A stretch of 64,000 nt of DNA from Augochlora pura. Its lineage: Eukaryota > Arthropoda > Insecta > Hymenoptera > Halictidae. The stretch is taken from NCBI RefSeq assembly GCF_028453695.1, contig NC_135776.1, positions 14,702,663 through 14,766,662 on the forward strand, in the 5' to 3' direction. How positions within the stretch are numbered: position 1 is the stretch's first letter; every line of letters begins with the position of its first letter. Shown here one piece after another: positions 1 through 12,390 of this stretch. Made by a program: the position numbers and the translations under genes. Below the pieces are notes generated by a model that searched no databases, was not told the DNA's origin, and saw only the letters and a list, made by a program, of their open reading frames with translations.

Positions 1-343
1 AGCAGCCGCCGATTTGTTGGTGGCGATGTGCGCGATGACGTTCAACGCGTCCGCCGAGCTGTCCGGCGGCAAATGGCTCTTCGGCCGATTCATGTGCGAC
101 GTGTGGAACTCCCTGGACGTTTATTTCTCCACCGCCTCGATACTGCACCTGTGCTGCATCAGCGTCGACAGGTACTATGCCATTGTCAGCCCGCTCGAGT
201 ACACCGTCATCATGCGGCAGGGCACTGTTGGATGCATGCTGGGCAGCGCCTGGGTGCTGCCAGCCCTCATCAGCTTCATACCGATATTCATGGGGTGGTA
301 CACCACGCAGGAGCAGCTCGACTACATGGTCAATAATCCTGAG
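1..343 (+). CDS. Octbeta2R: Beta-adrenergic-like octopamine receptor, exon coding TM2 end to ECL2 (partial)
   Basis: Rhodopsin-class biogenic amine GPCR of the plasma membrane. Insect Oct-beta receptors bind octopamine and couple through Gs to raise cAMP. The reading frame starts at base 2 and runs 114 codons. Visible landmarks are the TM2 aspartate (residue 4, in AADLLVAMC), the TM3 cysteine (32), the amine-binding TM3 aspartate (39, in NSLDVYF), the DRYYAIV motif (56-62) and TM4 with WVLPALISF. ECL2 begins at GWYTT. The exon ends at the phase-0 donor gag|gtaggt (344). TM1 and the N terminus lie upstream of the window, and the true 5' exon edge is not visible. The NSLDVYFSTAS and HLCCISVDRYY strings are Oct-beta signatures. 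Assignment to Octbeta2R rather than a close paralogue rests mainly on the next exon. Confidence 0.9.
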
Positions 344-1060
344 GTAGGTTGACTTCCTTGCTATACCATTGTCACGCTTTTCATTATCGATGCTCAGGGG
401 AAGGTGCAGTTTTAAGAGACTCTCCGCGGTGTCTTCGGGGTCAATTTATTTATTTAACGTTTTCTTTCTCGCGAATTTTATGGGGTAACACGGCGTTAAA
501 ATATTGAGTTACGTCTCCTTTCTGTTTTATCGATAAGGGGTAGTTGGGCGGTGTATTTCCTTTCATCTTTTTGTGTTGGTATTTGTTCTGGTGTTTAACG
601 TATATAGCGATACGTGCTTTTTTATATATTTTCATGTTTTAAAGCCACTCTTGCAAAATTACCTTGTGACGAGGGTAATTGGAATTTTCTGTGGAAATTT
701 TTCGGGGGTGAGTTTCGCTCTATTAAATTAAATTACTTTGGATATAAAAATATACTTGTCGTTCAGTTTTTCGAGTGCTGCAACTTATTTGAAAGCGAGA
801 AAATCAAAGGGGTACGTTTATTTATTGTTTGTAGCGTAGTGTAGAATTACTATAATATAGCAACGTGAACGGAGGGTAGTAGTATCAGTGTGAGTCACCG
901 ACGAAGCCAGTTATTATTTTAATTAATATCGCATATTTAAAAATTATTGAGTGCAATAAAATTTATGGTGAAATTGATTCAAGTATGATTTTTATATTAA
1001 TATAAATGGTACGGTATTTTATAATAACCAACGTTGTAAAGAAAGGCAAGATAGAGCAAG

Positions 1061-1400
1061 ATATTATTCACTGTAAATATTGGATGTAGGATATTTCATC
1101 ATATTATATGTTTTTATTTTAATTTATATATATTTTTATACATATTAATTAATACAATATTACAGATAATCTTAAAGTCAACACCTCGGGCAAATAAAAT
1201 ATCATTAGTCATTTTTATTGATGGCCCTTACATATTATTCACTGCAAAAAATTGGATACGGTGTATTTCATCATATTATATATTTTTATTTTAATTTCTA
1301 TGTATTTTTATACATATTAATTAATATAATGTTAAAGATAATTCCTAGAATCAACGCCTCGGGCGGATGAAATCTGATAAGTCACTTTTGCAATACAGTT
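1061..1400. repeat. Diverged 171-bp tandem duplication
   Basis: The string atattattcactg begins copies at 1061 and 1232. Both copies continue through ttcatcatattatat, a poly-T/AT tract, acatattaattaat and cctcgggc, with scattered substitutions. The duplication lies within the receptor intron. Confidence 0.8.
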
Positions 1401-3530
1401 AGAGAAAAATATATACTGAATAAGTGATAAAATTGGTAACAATTCCTTTACAAAAATATTCATATCAACCGGAATGGATATAAATTTTCTCATGTCCGAC
1501 GCGCCAGGTGGTTTGCCAAGTGAGTCCTTTCTTGTGCAGGAAACTGCCAAATGCACGAGCTACCGTGGCAAAACGAATTGCTCGTTACTTGTAGAGTAAT
1601 TATTAGGGTAATTAGTGAGTTCAGCCGGGATTAGTACTTGTTAAGCCAATCTAATCGTTGGAATCAAAACAGATTACTTCGGCCTTCTTCTCCGCCCATT
1701 ATCGGTCCATCATCCAGCAGAGTGTCCTTTTAACAACCAATTAATTATTAGGATCATTTGCAGTTGTATTTGTCGATCGTTTCAAGCTTCGATCATATGT
1801 CACTCGCGGGACGGTTTTATTTTCATATGTTGCAACAATTTGCTGAGTTCCAAATCAATATTCGTTTTTAGGTTATCCACCCCGGGAAATTGTGCCAATA
1901 ATAATTAACAAAGAATATTTTTAAACGGTACATGCTTTGTTTCATTTTTAACGTTTATTTTCTCTTTAATTACAAGCGTTTTAATATTCACAAACGAGTG
2001 GAAATAATTTAAAAATTGATTGACAGTTCTGAAATGACGAATATGAAGAAATATCTTTCTGTTTCAGTGATTAATACGAGAGAAAAATTAGTACAATAAT
2101 ATTCGTATAATAATAATTAATAATTTTGCGAGACAGAACCGAATTTTACAACGTTAAATACATGCTGTTGTTTTCAAAAGTTGTTCCGTCACGTCTCAAG
2201 ATAATTTTTATGCCAATAAACTTTAGATTTAAGAAATTGTTATACAATGAGAGACATTTACATAGACTTTACATAGAATGGAAATACAATAATCTAGGAA
2301 AATGATCTCAGATTGACAGTTAAAATGGCTTCGTGTGCAAAGGATTAAAATAATAAGCAACCGATCTAATAAACTATAAAATTAAATATAATTTATTATT
2401 TATTTAACAAAATTAAAATAAAGCAACTTGAAACCAATTAATAAAATCGGAAAATTTAGCTTGAAGAGAGGCCCGCGCTTGACGGAAGCGCTCGCGAAAT
2501 AATCGGGCGCGGAACAAATAACAAATCGATTGGTGGAACGGCAAATTTTAGTAGAACCATTGAGGTTGAAAGGGAACGATCCATAAAACGGTTACGGTCG
2601 GACAGTAACTGGCTTTGTTCCTCTCGAGCTGCTGGTGGTCCGGGATCGATTATTTGAGGAACTATCCGACGAAATTGCAACGCGATTTCCGGGAAGAGAT
2701 TTATCGACAGGGCCGGCCGCATCTCGTCCGGTTAATAAGCGTTCTGGCCGTCGCGGGGAATTGTCAATGCTAACGATAATTCTTCAGGGATAAGAGGATT
2801 TGCGCGAAGGGTCTTCCTCGATTTGCATACGAGCGCGTTAGGGTCGATTCGACCAATCATGTCCTCCGCGTCGGCCGACGCCGACGCCGCCGCGTAATTT
2901 GCACTATTGTTTCCTCGATTGGCTAATTTGGTTATGCATGGCAGGCTCGATGCATCATGGGAACGCCGGCGCCGTTACATGTCCCGGCCGCGTTATAAAT
3001 TCAGAAGTAACGGTAATTTACTAACGGAGAATTGAATTTCTATCTACGAAACGTCGATCGTTCCATATTCATGGGATCATCTGGGATGCCTCGAGCCGCG
3101 CGGACCACCGCCGCCGTCGCCCTTCGATCTTTCACCGATTCACGAACGCTCGACGAAGTTCGTTCCCGCGTTATCACCGCCGATTGTTTGTTTAAACTCG
3201 TTCCGCAGTTCCCGAAGGCAGAAATTGCACGGAAAAGTCGCTGGAAAAAAATCGCTCGGGAAAATCTCCGTCCACGTTTGCAAGTGTAATTTGGTATTGA
3301 ATTGTGTCGGCATTGTTCGTGTACTGTTTCTGGACTGTTTGTTTAAGTAAATCGATGCGGTACATTAATCGATTTTTATATGATTTCTATTTGTACACGT
3401 TCCATGGAGTAATATTATCATTGTAATTAAGGTGATAATTGATTTTATGAAGGATTGTTGTAATTATAGTAATTAATGTGCAGCAGAACAAGTATTGGAC
3501 GTTTTGAAAACTTGTAATATAGGAAGTTTG
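1401..3530. other. Intronic DNA with a CpG-rich block, no gene
   Basis: AT-rich up to about 2450, then a GC- and CpG-rich block at about 2460-3290 holding short overlapping ORFs on both strands. None shows a recognisable domain, so I read it as non-coding. Confidence 0.6.
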
Positions 3531-3770
3531 TGGGAGGTTTATAGGAATTTATAGGATGTTTATAAGAATTTATTGGATTTTATAAGATATTTAGAGGACT
3601 TTATAGGAATTTATAGGATTTTATAAGATATTTAGAGGACTTTATAGGAATTTATAGGACTTTATAAGATATTTAGAGGGCTTTATAGGAATTTATAGGA
3701 CTTTAAAGGACTTTAGAAGACTTTATACGACTTGATAGGACGATTATAGGATGTTCATAGGACGACTTTA
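3530..3770. repeat. 41-bp tandem repeat
   Basis: The core tataagatatttagagg recurs at 3581, 3622 and 3663, a 41-bp period. It is interspersed with ttataggaattt units and degrades on both sides. Confidence 0.8.
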
Positions 3771-3839
3771 AGACGCCACGCATACCAGACGTCTTTAAAA
3801 CGTCTTAAAGACGTCCTCGTGTTGTCTGGAATATATAAC
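3759..3839. repeat. Imperfect inverted repeat (hairpin)
   Basis: The arm aggacgactttaagacg (3759-3775) pairs with cgtcttaaagacgtcct (3800-3816), with one mismatch. Short ccagac/gtctgg arms lie inside and outside. It directly follows the 41-bp repeat. Confidence 0.6.
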
Positions 3840-4118
3840 ATATTATAATAGGAAGATATAATATATATAATATTAACTACAATCTTAAATAATTTTTCAT
3901 GTTGGTTTAAAAAAGTCGCAGACCCTGATTTAGTTAAAAGACTGTACAATAAAATCTCGACTAATCGAAATTATCCAGGTGCAATAATTGTTCGGATAAT
4001 AAAATAATTAGTCATATGCCTGGTTCAAATTATTATTAATTTGCAAAATAAATTATGTTTAGATTGATCCATTGTCTATAAAATATGTATCTCTCTTATA
4101 ACAATTTCAATAAATTAA

Positions 4119-4447
4119 CACGTTCCGTGTCGAGATGTATTTAGTCGACTCTTCATTCTGGTCAATTGAAACTTTAAAAATCAATATATTATGTTTTTAT
4201 ATATAAATAATAATATATTATTTATGTTTTATATTATGTTATATTATGCTGTGTATTATTATAATCAATATAATCAGTATATTATTTATCAATTATTGTC
4301 AATATAACTATGAAGCAAACTTATTATGGATCTATTCTTTTGGTGAATATTATTTCTTGGATTCTAACTTGTCATTAATTTTTTTTTTAACGAATTGAAT
4401 AGCTATTTATGCGTGTACCAACCGTGGTACACGTGGCACGGAATGTG
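4119..4447. mobile_element. TTAA-flanked TIR element (CACRTTCCGTG family)
   Basis: The element is flanked by TTAA at 4115-4118 and 4448-4451. The left end reads CACGTTCCGTG and the right end, reverse-complemented, reads CACATTCCGTG. At about 329 bp with no ORF it is non-autonomous. TTAA target duplication is the hallmark of the piggyBac superfamily; membership is inferred from that and the terminal repeats only. Confidence 0.65.
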
Positions 4448-4635
4448 TTAAAGAGAGAACACAAAGACATCTTTCGATTCTTCTAACGTTCTCATTGCTT
4501 ATTATATCACATAATCAATTTTACAGTAAATGCACAAAATCCGCCATCTAATATAAAACATTTCTGTTAAACAACGCTAATTCTAATACAAACTGAAATC
4601 TCTCAATCTTCGCGTGGGTCGTTAATAACATTTAA

Positions 4636-4861
4636 TCTTTTGCACTCGACACCGTTTCCAAATCGAAAACATACTTTCTTCGCACTATCGCCGTTTCATA
4701 TGCGTTACTGCAGCATGAGTGCATCAAATCGAAATTAGTGCCTCATGAAATATGCTACCGTTTCACCAAGTTCTGAAATATAAACGAAAAAACGTGAAAA
4801 TTATTTCGTAACACGGTGTAATAATTTTCCTGCCTCGGGTTCACCACTCGGCTGCAAAGGG
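4636..4861. mobile_element. piggyBac-like MITE (CCCTTTGCACTCG family)
   Basis: TTAA lies at 4632-4635 and 4862-4865. The left end is TCTTTTGCACTCGACACC and the right end, reverse-complemented, is CCCTTTGCAGCCGAGTGG. About 226 bp, no ORF, with a degenerate left terminus. It belongs with the elements at 25141, 32913 and 59101. Confidence 0.65.
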
Positions 4862-4865
4862 TTAA

Positions 4866-6116
4866 CATTTTCCGCGTACTCGCGTCGTCATTTCCTCTCG
4901 CTCGAGTTCAAAAGTAATTCCGCCGACAGGGAAACGCCACCGGAAAGGAACACAGTATCGATTTTCGCCGGCATCGGCAATCTATCGGCTTCCGTCGGTA
5001 GAAATCGTTTCCGAATACCGCGAACGAACGAACGTACGAACGAGTCCGAATTAAAGGGAAAACTCGGACGATGCGGCAGTCGACGGCGGCCACGGGAAAT
5101 TCCTGTTGCGTAAGTAGAGCCATTCATTAACCTAATGGAACACGATTACCGCGCGTATGCCGCGCCGGCTAGAAATGTCAAGCCTCCGTGTGACCATTTC
5201 GTAACTTCACCGCGACTCAGACAAATCCAATTTCAGCGCGTCTTCCACGGCCGGTCTCTGCTAAAAATAAACCGGAGTCTCGGCTGCCAATATTATCGCT
5301 CGGAGCCGCGTCCATCGATTCCGAGAGTAATTTCATTTCTCTGCCGGCCGTAACATCGAAATCCGCAACAACCACGGTCCCGCGTCTTCTCCCCGTAACC
5401 ATCCGTTACCGATTCGTTAACGATTCGTTAGCGATTCGCGAGCGATCCCGTCGGCGATCCATCCGTCCTGCGGCGCCGCCACCGCGATGATTAAAGTTCT
5501 TGCGTTTCCCAATTTGCTCACGGGCCCGATCGCGGCTCTCTGTTTCTTCGTTAACGGGGCGAAAGTTGAGCCCCGGTTTAATGGGAATTGCGAGCGGCGG
5601 CGCGATGCATTGTTTCCAAATGTGGTTTACGTAAGCCTAGGGAAGGCTTCATCTCATTATCCCCGGAGGTTTCATAAAACTTTCGCATGCACGGCGAAAC
5701 TTGACTACCGCAGCCGGCCCGCGGAATTGGATTAAAAATTCCACTTAACCCGCGCGGCGAATTCTAACGCAATTATTTCGGCAAAGTGGCGACCGTTAAG
5801 CGGACCGAGAGCCACCTTTTCGTTTTCAACGCAGATGCGTTGCACGCGTTGTTCCGTTCTACGGCGCGTTAATCTGCGAAGACCGCGGCGGCTTCGTTAT
5901 ACAGGCTCTGTGCAACGAGGAAGTGTTAATCAGGACTTTTAATGCCGCGTCCATCGTAAGCCGTGCGCTATGAAAATTCATTTGAATACTCGTTTACATT
6001 CTGAGGGGCTTCTGTTCGGATAACCTGAACGCCGGGGTTTTTATGCGTTTATGGAGAAAATTGGTGGATAGAATGCAATACGAGCGAGTTGGGCTGTACC
6101 GCGAACCAGTTCTCAA
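4866..6116. other. CpG-rich intronic block, no gene
   Basis: GC- and CpG-rich sequence between two TTAA elements. Several short ORFs overlap on both strands (for example 5135-5353 and 5487-5735). None carries a recognisable domain or a persuasive splice context. Confidence 0.6.
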
Positions 6117-6120
6117 TTAA

Positions 6121-6354
6121 CCCCTTTGCACTATCGCTCCTTTCATGCTGTGACGATTAACACTTATGCCAGGACCGTACAATTTTTGTTTCCTGTATTG
6201 TCTTTATACGCCTTTGTTTCTATACTTTGATAACAGACGAATTTATTTTTATTTCGATGTAGAAGAAATTAATAATGTCCATATTTATTAGAGCTTGCAT
6301 AAAATCTTCACCACTAGTCTGATTAGTTATTATAATGTATTATAATGCAAGGGG
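6121..6354 (-). mobile_element. piggyBac-like MITE (CCCCTTGC family)
   Basis: TTAA lies at 6117-6120 and 6355-6358. The left terminus is CCCCTTTGCA. The right terminus, reverse-complemented, is CCCCTTGCAT. Sequence just inside the right end matches, in reverse, the left end of the element at 32604 (the agtcagactcgtgg region), so this copy is inverted relative to that one. Confidence 0.7.
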
Positions 6355-6866
6355 TTAATAATGTTGAATAGAGTGTAGTATAATATTTGAACAAGTGTCT
6401 CGATAAACATAGACACATAAATAATGCACTTCACTTAAGTGTGCTAAATGCAAGACTAATAATTGTACACTAATATCTAAATTTCTAATGGTTATAATAT
6501 TTGAGAAGTCGTGCCGACAAAAGACACTTCTTTACAACTATTTAATCTATATAAAAAATTCATACAAATTTTAGAAAAAAGTGATAGACAATCGCCCCGT
6601 AAATTGCTTCAACGAAAACTTATTATTATCCAACTTTCAAAATATTTAATATAATATACAAATCGTCATATAACAATCGCGAGGTTAATACAACTTATCA
6701 TTATAATAAAATAATATGTGTATTAACATATAACTATCATATAGTAAAACATAGTTTTTGTCGCCTATATTTTTTATTCATAACGAAAAACCATTTCCAT
6801 TACTTAAACACCATCGCAACACATAAAACTATATTCTCATCATTTAATTTTATAAATCCTCCTTAA

Positions 6867-7114
6867 CCCTCTTAGTGCCGAGCGAAAAAGTCAAATTTCA
6901 CGGTGTTACTAGGGCTTGGAAAAAGGCTCATAAAAAGCAAACGAAGAGCAATATTTACATAACTCAAAAAGCAGCGTATTAAGGACGAAATTGAGAATGA
7001 AACGGTGACGTAAATTTTTCTATATTCATTGGAAATTACATAAATAACAAAGGTATAAGTGTAACGGACTTTTAGCCAATGCAACGTGGGCCGATGTTTC
7101 CGGCACTAAGAGAG
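6867..7114. mobile_element. TIR element (CCCTCTTAGTGCCG family) beside exon 2
   Basis: The left TTAA is at 6863-6866, followed by CCCTCTTAGTGCCG. The right end is cggcactaagagag, then ttcaa, a decayed TTAA. About 248 bp and non-coding. It ends about 115 bp before the exon-2 acceptor, so it lies close to the splice-acceptor region. Confidence 0.6.
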
Positions 7115-7229
7115 TTCAAATCAATTAATGTATATATCAATTAATATTTTCATCGTCTGTCTTCGTCGTAAACGTAAAATATTAATGGATCAGAGAACAA
7201 TGGTCTGACAGTTTCGTTGAACGTTGCAG

Positions 7230-7467
7230 GTGTGCTCGTTCGTGGTGAACAGGCCGTACGCCGTGATCAGCTCGTGTGTCTCCTTCTGGATCCCCGGGCT
7301 GGTGATGATAGTGATGTACTATAAGATTTACAAGGAGGCGGTCAGGCAAAGGAAGGCGCTCAGCAGGACATCGAGTAACATTGTCCTGAACAGTGTGCAC
7401 CACCACAGGTCCTCGACCAGGCAACACCATCATCAACAGATGCTGCTCCAAGCGGCCGCCGAAACCG
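7230..7467 (+). CDS. Octbeta2R: Beta-adrenergic-like octopamine receptor, exon coding ECL2 cysteine, TM5 and ICL3 start
   Basis: This exon continues the receptor after a phase-0 intron. It encodes 79 codons plus one base. It opens with VCSFVVN, whose cysteine is the expected disulfide partner of the TM3 cysteine. TM5 includes ISSCVSFWIPG, with the serines that in amine receptors contact the ligand's ring hydroxyl. The cytoplasmic end YYKIYKEAVRQRKALSRTSS and the following NIVLNSVH string are what I associate with Octbeta2R-type receptors. ICL3 then becomes histidine- and glutamine-rich. The acceptor is ttgcag|gtg and the donor is accg|gtgagt, leaving phase 1. The remaining ICL3, TM6, TM7 and tail are not found in the window. 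Confidence 0.9.
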
Positions 7468-7889
7468 GTGAGTTTGCGCTATGTCTACATGGAATATATT
7501 TCAGCTTGTCTAGGGAGTTCCGGGTACCTAACCGGGAACAGGGGGCGCCTTTGGGTAGCCTCTGAAAAGCCAACGATGTGGGAACACCCACAGGTGCGCA
7601 ATGCAACTCCCCCCTCCCCCACCCGGCTAATAAGTTGTTCGATATAAGGCTCGCCTTTTTACTTATTAACTCTTTAAGGCACGCGATTTTCAAGAAAATA
7701 GAAGACACACTTGCACAGAATAGTTTTTTGTTAACAATATTTAATCTGGAATATTGCTCAGAGAAGAGAAAGGATAATAACGCTTTAAAAAGTTCTACAG
7801 GGTGGGACGTAATTTATTTTATTATTTTTAGTAGGTTTTAATTATTGTATTTAATCGTGTTGTCGCATTTTTATAATGTCGATGATGTA

Positions 7890-8115
7890 GTTATCGGCCT
7901 AAAGATAATATGTGATAATATAATTGTCGGCTAAAAAATAATATAAAATAATGTAAAGATAACACAGTCGCCAGCCTAAAGAAAATATAAAATAACATAG
8001 AGATAATATAATATAAAAATAATATAATCGCGAGCCCAAAGATAATACAAAACGATATAAAAATAATATAATCGTCAGCCTAAGGAAAATATAAAATAAT
8101 ATAGAAACAATCGCT
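7890..8115. repeat. Degenerate tandem repeat, unit about 55-60 bp
   Basis: Roughly four copies of a unit built from cggcctaaagataata followed by AT-rich ataaaataatata spacers. The tcg..agcc(t)aaag core recurs with substitutions. Confidence 0.65.
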
Positions 8116-11100
8116 AGGCACTCGATTCGGCATTAAAAATGATCGAGAAACATTGTAACTCAAGACGAATCTTTAGCAACTTTTCTAATCGAATGCTGAC
8201 GCTAATAATAGCAATATTGTAATTTGTTTGCTAATGCTCGAGTGGTATTTCAGATTACGAAAATGGGCGAACAGTTGCGATAGCAAAATCCTGGGATAGT
8301 TTTAATTAAAGTGGATTAAGGGGGTTAAGAGGGGATGAAAGATCCTCGACAGTATCTCGTAGCAGTGGATGCGTTTTATTAAGGAACTAATTAAAGACGA
8401 GGCTTCCACGCAGGCACTTCTTGCCGTGGAATTAATACGTCTTTGTGGGATGTCAAGAAACGCCGGCGTAGCGTTCCGAGGCTGCTAAATATTTGCGCCA
8501 AAGAATTCCGCGGACTTTCCTACGTAAAATATGAAACGCGCGATATTAATTATAACGTCGTGGAGCGCCGCGTGTACGTTGGATTAAAAATTTCCGCCTC
8601 CCGACTGAATCGTTCATAATAAATGCGAACATATATTAACATTAATCGCGCAGAGAAAAATTTATTACTCTTTTGATTTATTTATTTATTTACTTATGCT
8701 TTGAACCAGGTGCTTTATGTGGTCGACAGCAACTTCGAAATATCTAATGTTAATATAACGTTACATTTAATCTTGTAAATCTTGATACATGTTTATCCGA
8801 TAAATTAAATCAAAATAAAAGTAAATTATGTTCGGTAAAGCTGCCAACAGCTTCGTGAATCATTCTATGATTTTTAATAATTACGTTTCGTCTGATGAAT
8901 AATGCACGCGTGGAGACAGTTTGTTGTTCGATAAATAACGTGGGAGCAAACGGTTTAATTCCATTGTGAGAAGACTGGTATAAAGTTGACGTAATTTGGA
9001 ACCCAGGGGATTCTGTTTACGACGCTATCTAGAGAGCCAAATAATAAAACGATCTGAGGACAGCTCAGTCGTTTCCTGTGCACGTTAACCGGCACGTGTC
9101 GGATCTACTCGAGCCGTGATAGCATGAGTGAAGTGGTTTTGGGAAATCCTGGTGGTCCTCGAACTGCAGTGGACAGTGCTCGAGGTTTTGTCGAAGGTAT
9201 TTGCTCGGGATATTTATTTGAAAAATACAGCTATTATATTGGAGTAATTACAATTAATTCGCGGATCAATAAAATGTAAATTCAATATTATTTTACTATT
9301 CTCTCATGTTACTATTAATATAATATTTCGTCGAAATTCAAATGGAAGCAATAATTTTTTAATCCTTTCCTTCGTTGTAATTTTTGCATAAATTTTGCGA
9401 CTTGTTATCTACTAAATCAGTTAGTTTAATATCTGATAAAAATCGAGAGATTTGCTACAATTTTTAAACAATGCCATTTTGTAGTTTTTTTTAACAGAAC
9501 CGTGACATTTCTGATACAGTGTATATTGTTATTTCGATTGTTGCTGCTTGGCACTATTTTATTAATTACAAGCGATTAATAACGTTCTATCGACAATCGT
9601 AATTTAATGATATTCGTCTTTGCCGCGCGATTATTATTAAAAACGATGAAGCAGAAAACGTAGTAATTTATCTTTACCGCGCACTTATTATTAAAGCCGT
9701 AAAACCGAAAAATGGAAAAGGTAAAAAGGTAAATGTTTATGCTTACAAAACTACCGTAGAGAATAATGAAAACCGTGATGCCGTGGATGAGATTAAGCAC
9801 GCTTTAACACCGTCGTTATTAACTCCCGGATAGTGGCGACTGATAGATTCACGCTGTATCTCCTTACAAATATTTCACGCCGCCGGAAACGATTATTAAA
9901 ACACTGTTTGCCGATTATAAATTGCGTCTATTTTCATAATATTTAATATTTCTCCGCTCACAGGTTTATCGAACAGCTTGCAATTATAGATTGATTATTA
10001 GTCAATCAGCGAGCGGATTAAATTACGACTTTAATTGCGATTAAAGTTTCGGAATTAAATTATTTTAATGACAAACACAGGAGAATACTATATTAAGTTT
10101 CCTTCACGAAAATCTAAAACGAAGAATTTTAATCTTGGTTTAGGTCTTTCGGTGCTAATCTCTCCTTTAATTACTGCGAGAGATTAGAAAGATCACAGCA
10201 TCTCTACTCTAAGTGGAGTTCTACTGTAATTGGACCCGAAGTTGTGCCAGTTATAGGGAGAATACTGTACAGTATACGCAACACTGGCATTTCTTTCCGT
10301 CTTTCTCATTTTTGTTGAATATAACCAACTTGAACTATATTTGATAATCTATACATCTATTATATATAATTTAAATAATACATCTTTAAATATATTTCTC
10401 CAAGAAATTAAATAAGAATAAAATGGAAGCTTATTTCACGATCTTTCATTTTAGAAATAACGGAGTTGTGACTTCAAACCAGCCTGTATAGTAATAATAT
10501 AATAATTAAAATATGTCTGCTGGGGCACATCAAAATTTATCACGAATTTGCACCTTAGCATTCTGTTTAATATTTTGAATTTCAAGGATATCGAGGCCAC
10601 ATTTTTTTGAGAGAGAGAAAAAGAGAAAGAGAAAAAAATATTCTGGTAATATAGAAATTTAAAAATTCAGTATAGTACGCAGTATACCGCAGTATAGCTC
10701 AGTAGTCGCCGTAAACTTCCCGAATCATCGCGTAGCAGCGAGTCGGACGGTTATCTTAAAGATCGTCATCAGATCAGCGTGTAACAAAAACGGAGGAAGC
10801 TCGCTTAGGCAACGTCTCGTCGACGCACCTAACTCGATTACGCAACACATAATCTTCCGGTCGCTTAATCATCTTACAGCAGCGCCGCGACGGTCTTCCG
10901 CCTTATTTTTCAGCGAACTAATATCGCCTGCTCGATCGCAATTCTTTCTAATAACGGCCGCGGCCGCGAGCCGTGAAAGAACGCGGAAGCGATGAACGCT
11001 CCCGCGAAATCCTCTTATCTCGTTAAGCCGTAATACCGCGCGCGGAAGAGCCGCTCGTGCCGGGAATGCCGAAGAAAATGCAGTTTCCGGCCGCCTTTGT

Positions 11101-12390
11101 CAGCGGCCCCGAGGAGAACCCCCGTTTCTTCTCGCCCGCCATCTTCGTCGCCGCATCGGCGCTGTTCTCCGACCGGAGACAACGAGCCTTCGAATTCGTC
11201 CTGGTTCAGTCGAACGCCGTTCTTCTCCATTGTTTGTCCCTGCGGTTTATTAAATAATTCTATCAAGTTGTACTAAATTGTACTAACTTGTATGCATATA
11301 TATCTTAACTTTCTCTTTTATATCTATATTATATTAATTGTACTACACTATTATATTATAATACAAATTTAAAATATACATATACATACATACATAAAAT
11401 ATAAAATATAAATATAATTCGTATATCAATACAGTAGGATGGTATCATTAATATAATATAGATATAAGAAAAAGAAGTATATTCAGGGAGCCTAATTTCT
11501 TTCATGTATCTATATTATACTAATTATATTGCTTTTACTATACTTTTATATTATTATACTAATTTTATAATGGTACTATATAATTGTTCTATATATCTAT
11601 AATATAATTATAATAATTATACCGAGTCATATTAATATATGTATATGTCTGAAATTTCTTTCTTGTCCCAATATTATATTAATAGTATAATTTATATTAC
11701 ATTGACTATACTATACTATTATACTCTAGACTCTTATACGAACTTAAATACAAATGTAAAATTAATAAATAAATAAAAATGCAAATATAATATATAAATA
11801 TAAAATTCGTATAACAGTATAATTGAGATATAAGGTAGATGTAGAGCTATAATATTATATAGATTTATACAATATAATATAATATAGATTTAACAGAGAA
11901 ACTCGACAAAGACATTCAATATCTAATTTCTTTACACACGCGCATGGAAACAAATACCGATGCAACGTCGAAACCAGAAAATATTTCGGTGTCTCCCTTC
12001 GAAGCGTCGAATTTCCGACCGCGGGGCGACCGCCAACCGGGAAAAACACGTGAACGTTGAAGTTTACAATTGCATTTTGATCGACAATCGCTGCGGTTTA
12101 CAATTAAGGGTGGACGATTGAAAGCGGTCGAAATGGTTGAACCGATTAAATGGGATTTCGTGGTTTCGCGATAAAATCGTGGTTTTCGGCTATTTTCGTT
12201 GGCATCGATGGGAACGATAATCGGCCCGGTATGGCTTCCGGCAATTACAGCAGACAATGGGTAAAACTGATCGGTCTGGGAGAATATTTTTGACACGGTC
12301 CGATGGAATTCCCGCGTTTGCATTCCGAAAGAATTATTCGATGCATCTAATCGTCGAACTTTCATTTCTTCGCTCTGTTATTTTCGTTTA
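8116..12390. other. Intergenic or intronic DNA, no gene
   Basis: Mixed sequence. CpG-rich patches occur near 8400-8600 and 10690-11250. A strongly AT-rich stretch at 11280-11900 is full of degenerate tatactaat- and ataatata-type words. No ORF with a recognisable domain was seen. Confidence 0.6.

Larger units (their letters stand above)
344..7229 (+). other. Phase-0 intron of the octopamine receptor
   Basis: Donor gtaggt at 344 and acceptor ttgcag ending at 7229 join glutamate and valine codons in frame, giving the expected ECL2 sequence NPEVCSFVVN. The 6,886-bp intron holds no gene I can support. It contains a 171-bp tandem duplication, a 41-bp minisatellite, four TTAA-flanked TIR elements and CpG-rich stretches near 2460-3290 and 4870-5940. 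The rest is AT-rich DNA without recognised structure. Confidence 0.88.

Noticed and set aside
7675..7685. taaggcacgcg, identical to the first 11 nt of miR-124
   Set aside because: The match breaks after 11 nt and no hairpin arm is visible. The context ttaactctttaaggcac looks more like a decayed TTAA-element end.
11916..12365. 149-codon minus-strand ORF
   Set aside because: No recognisable motif; it partly spans low-complexity AT sequence and has no splice or promoter support.
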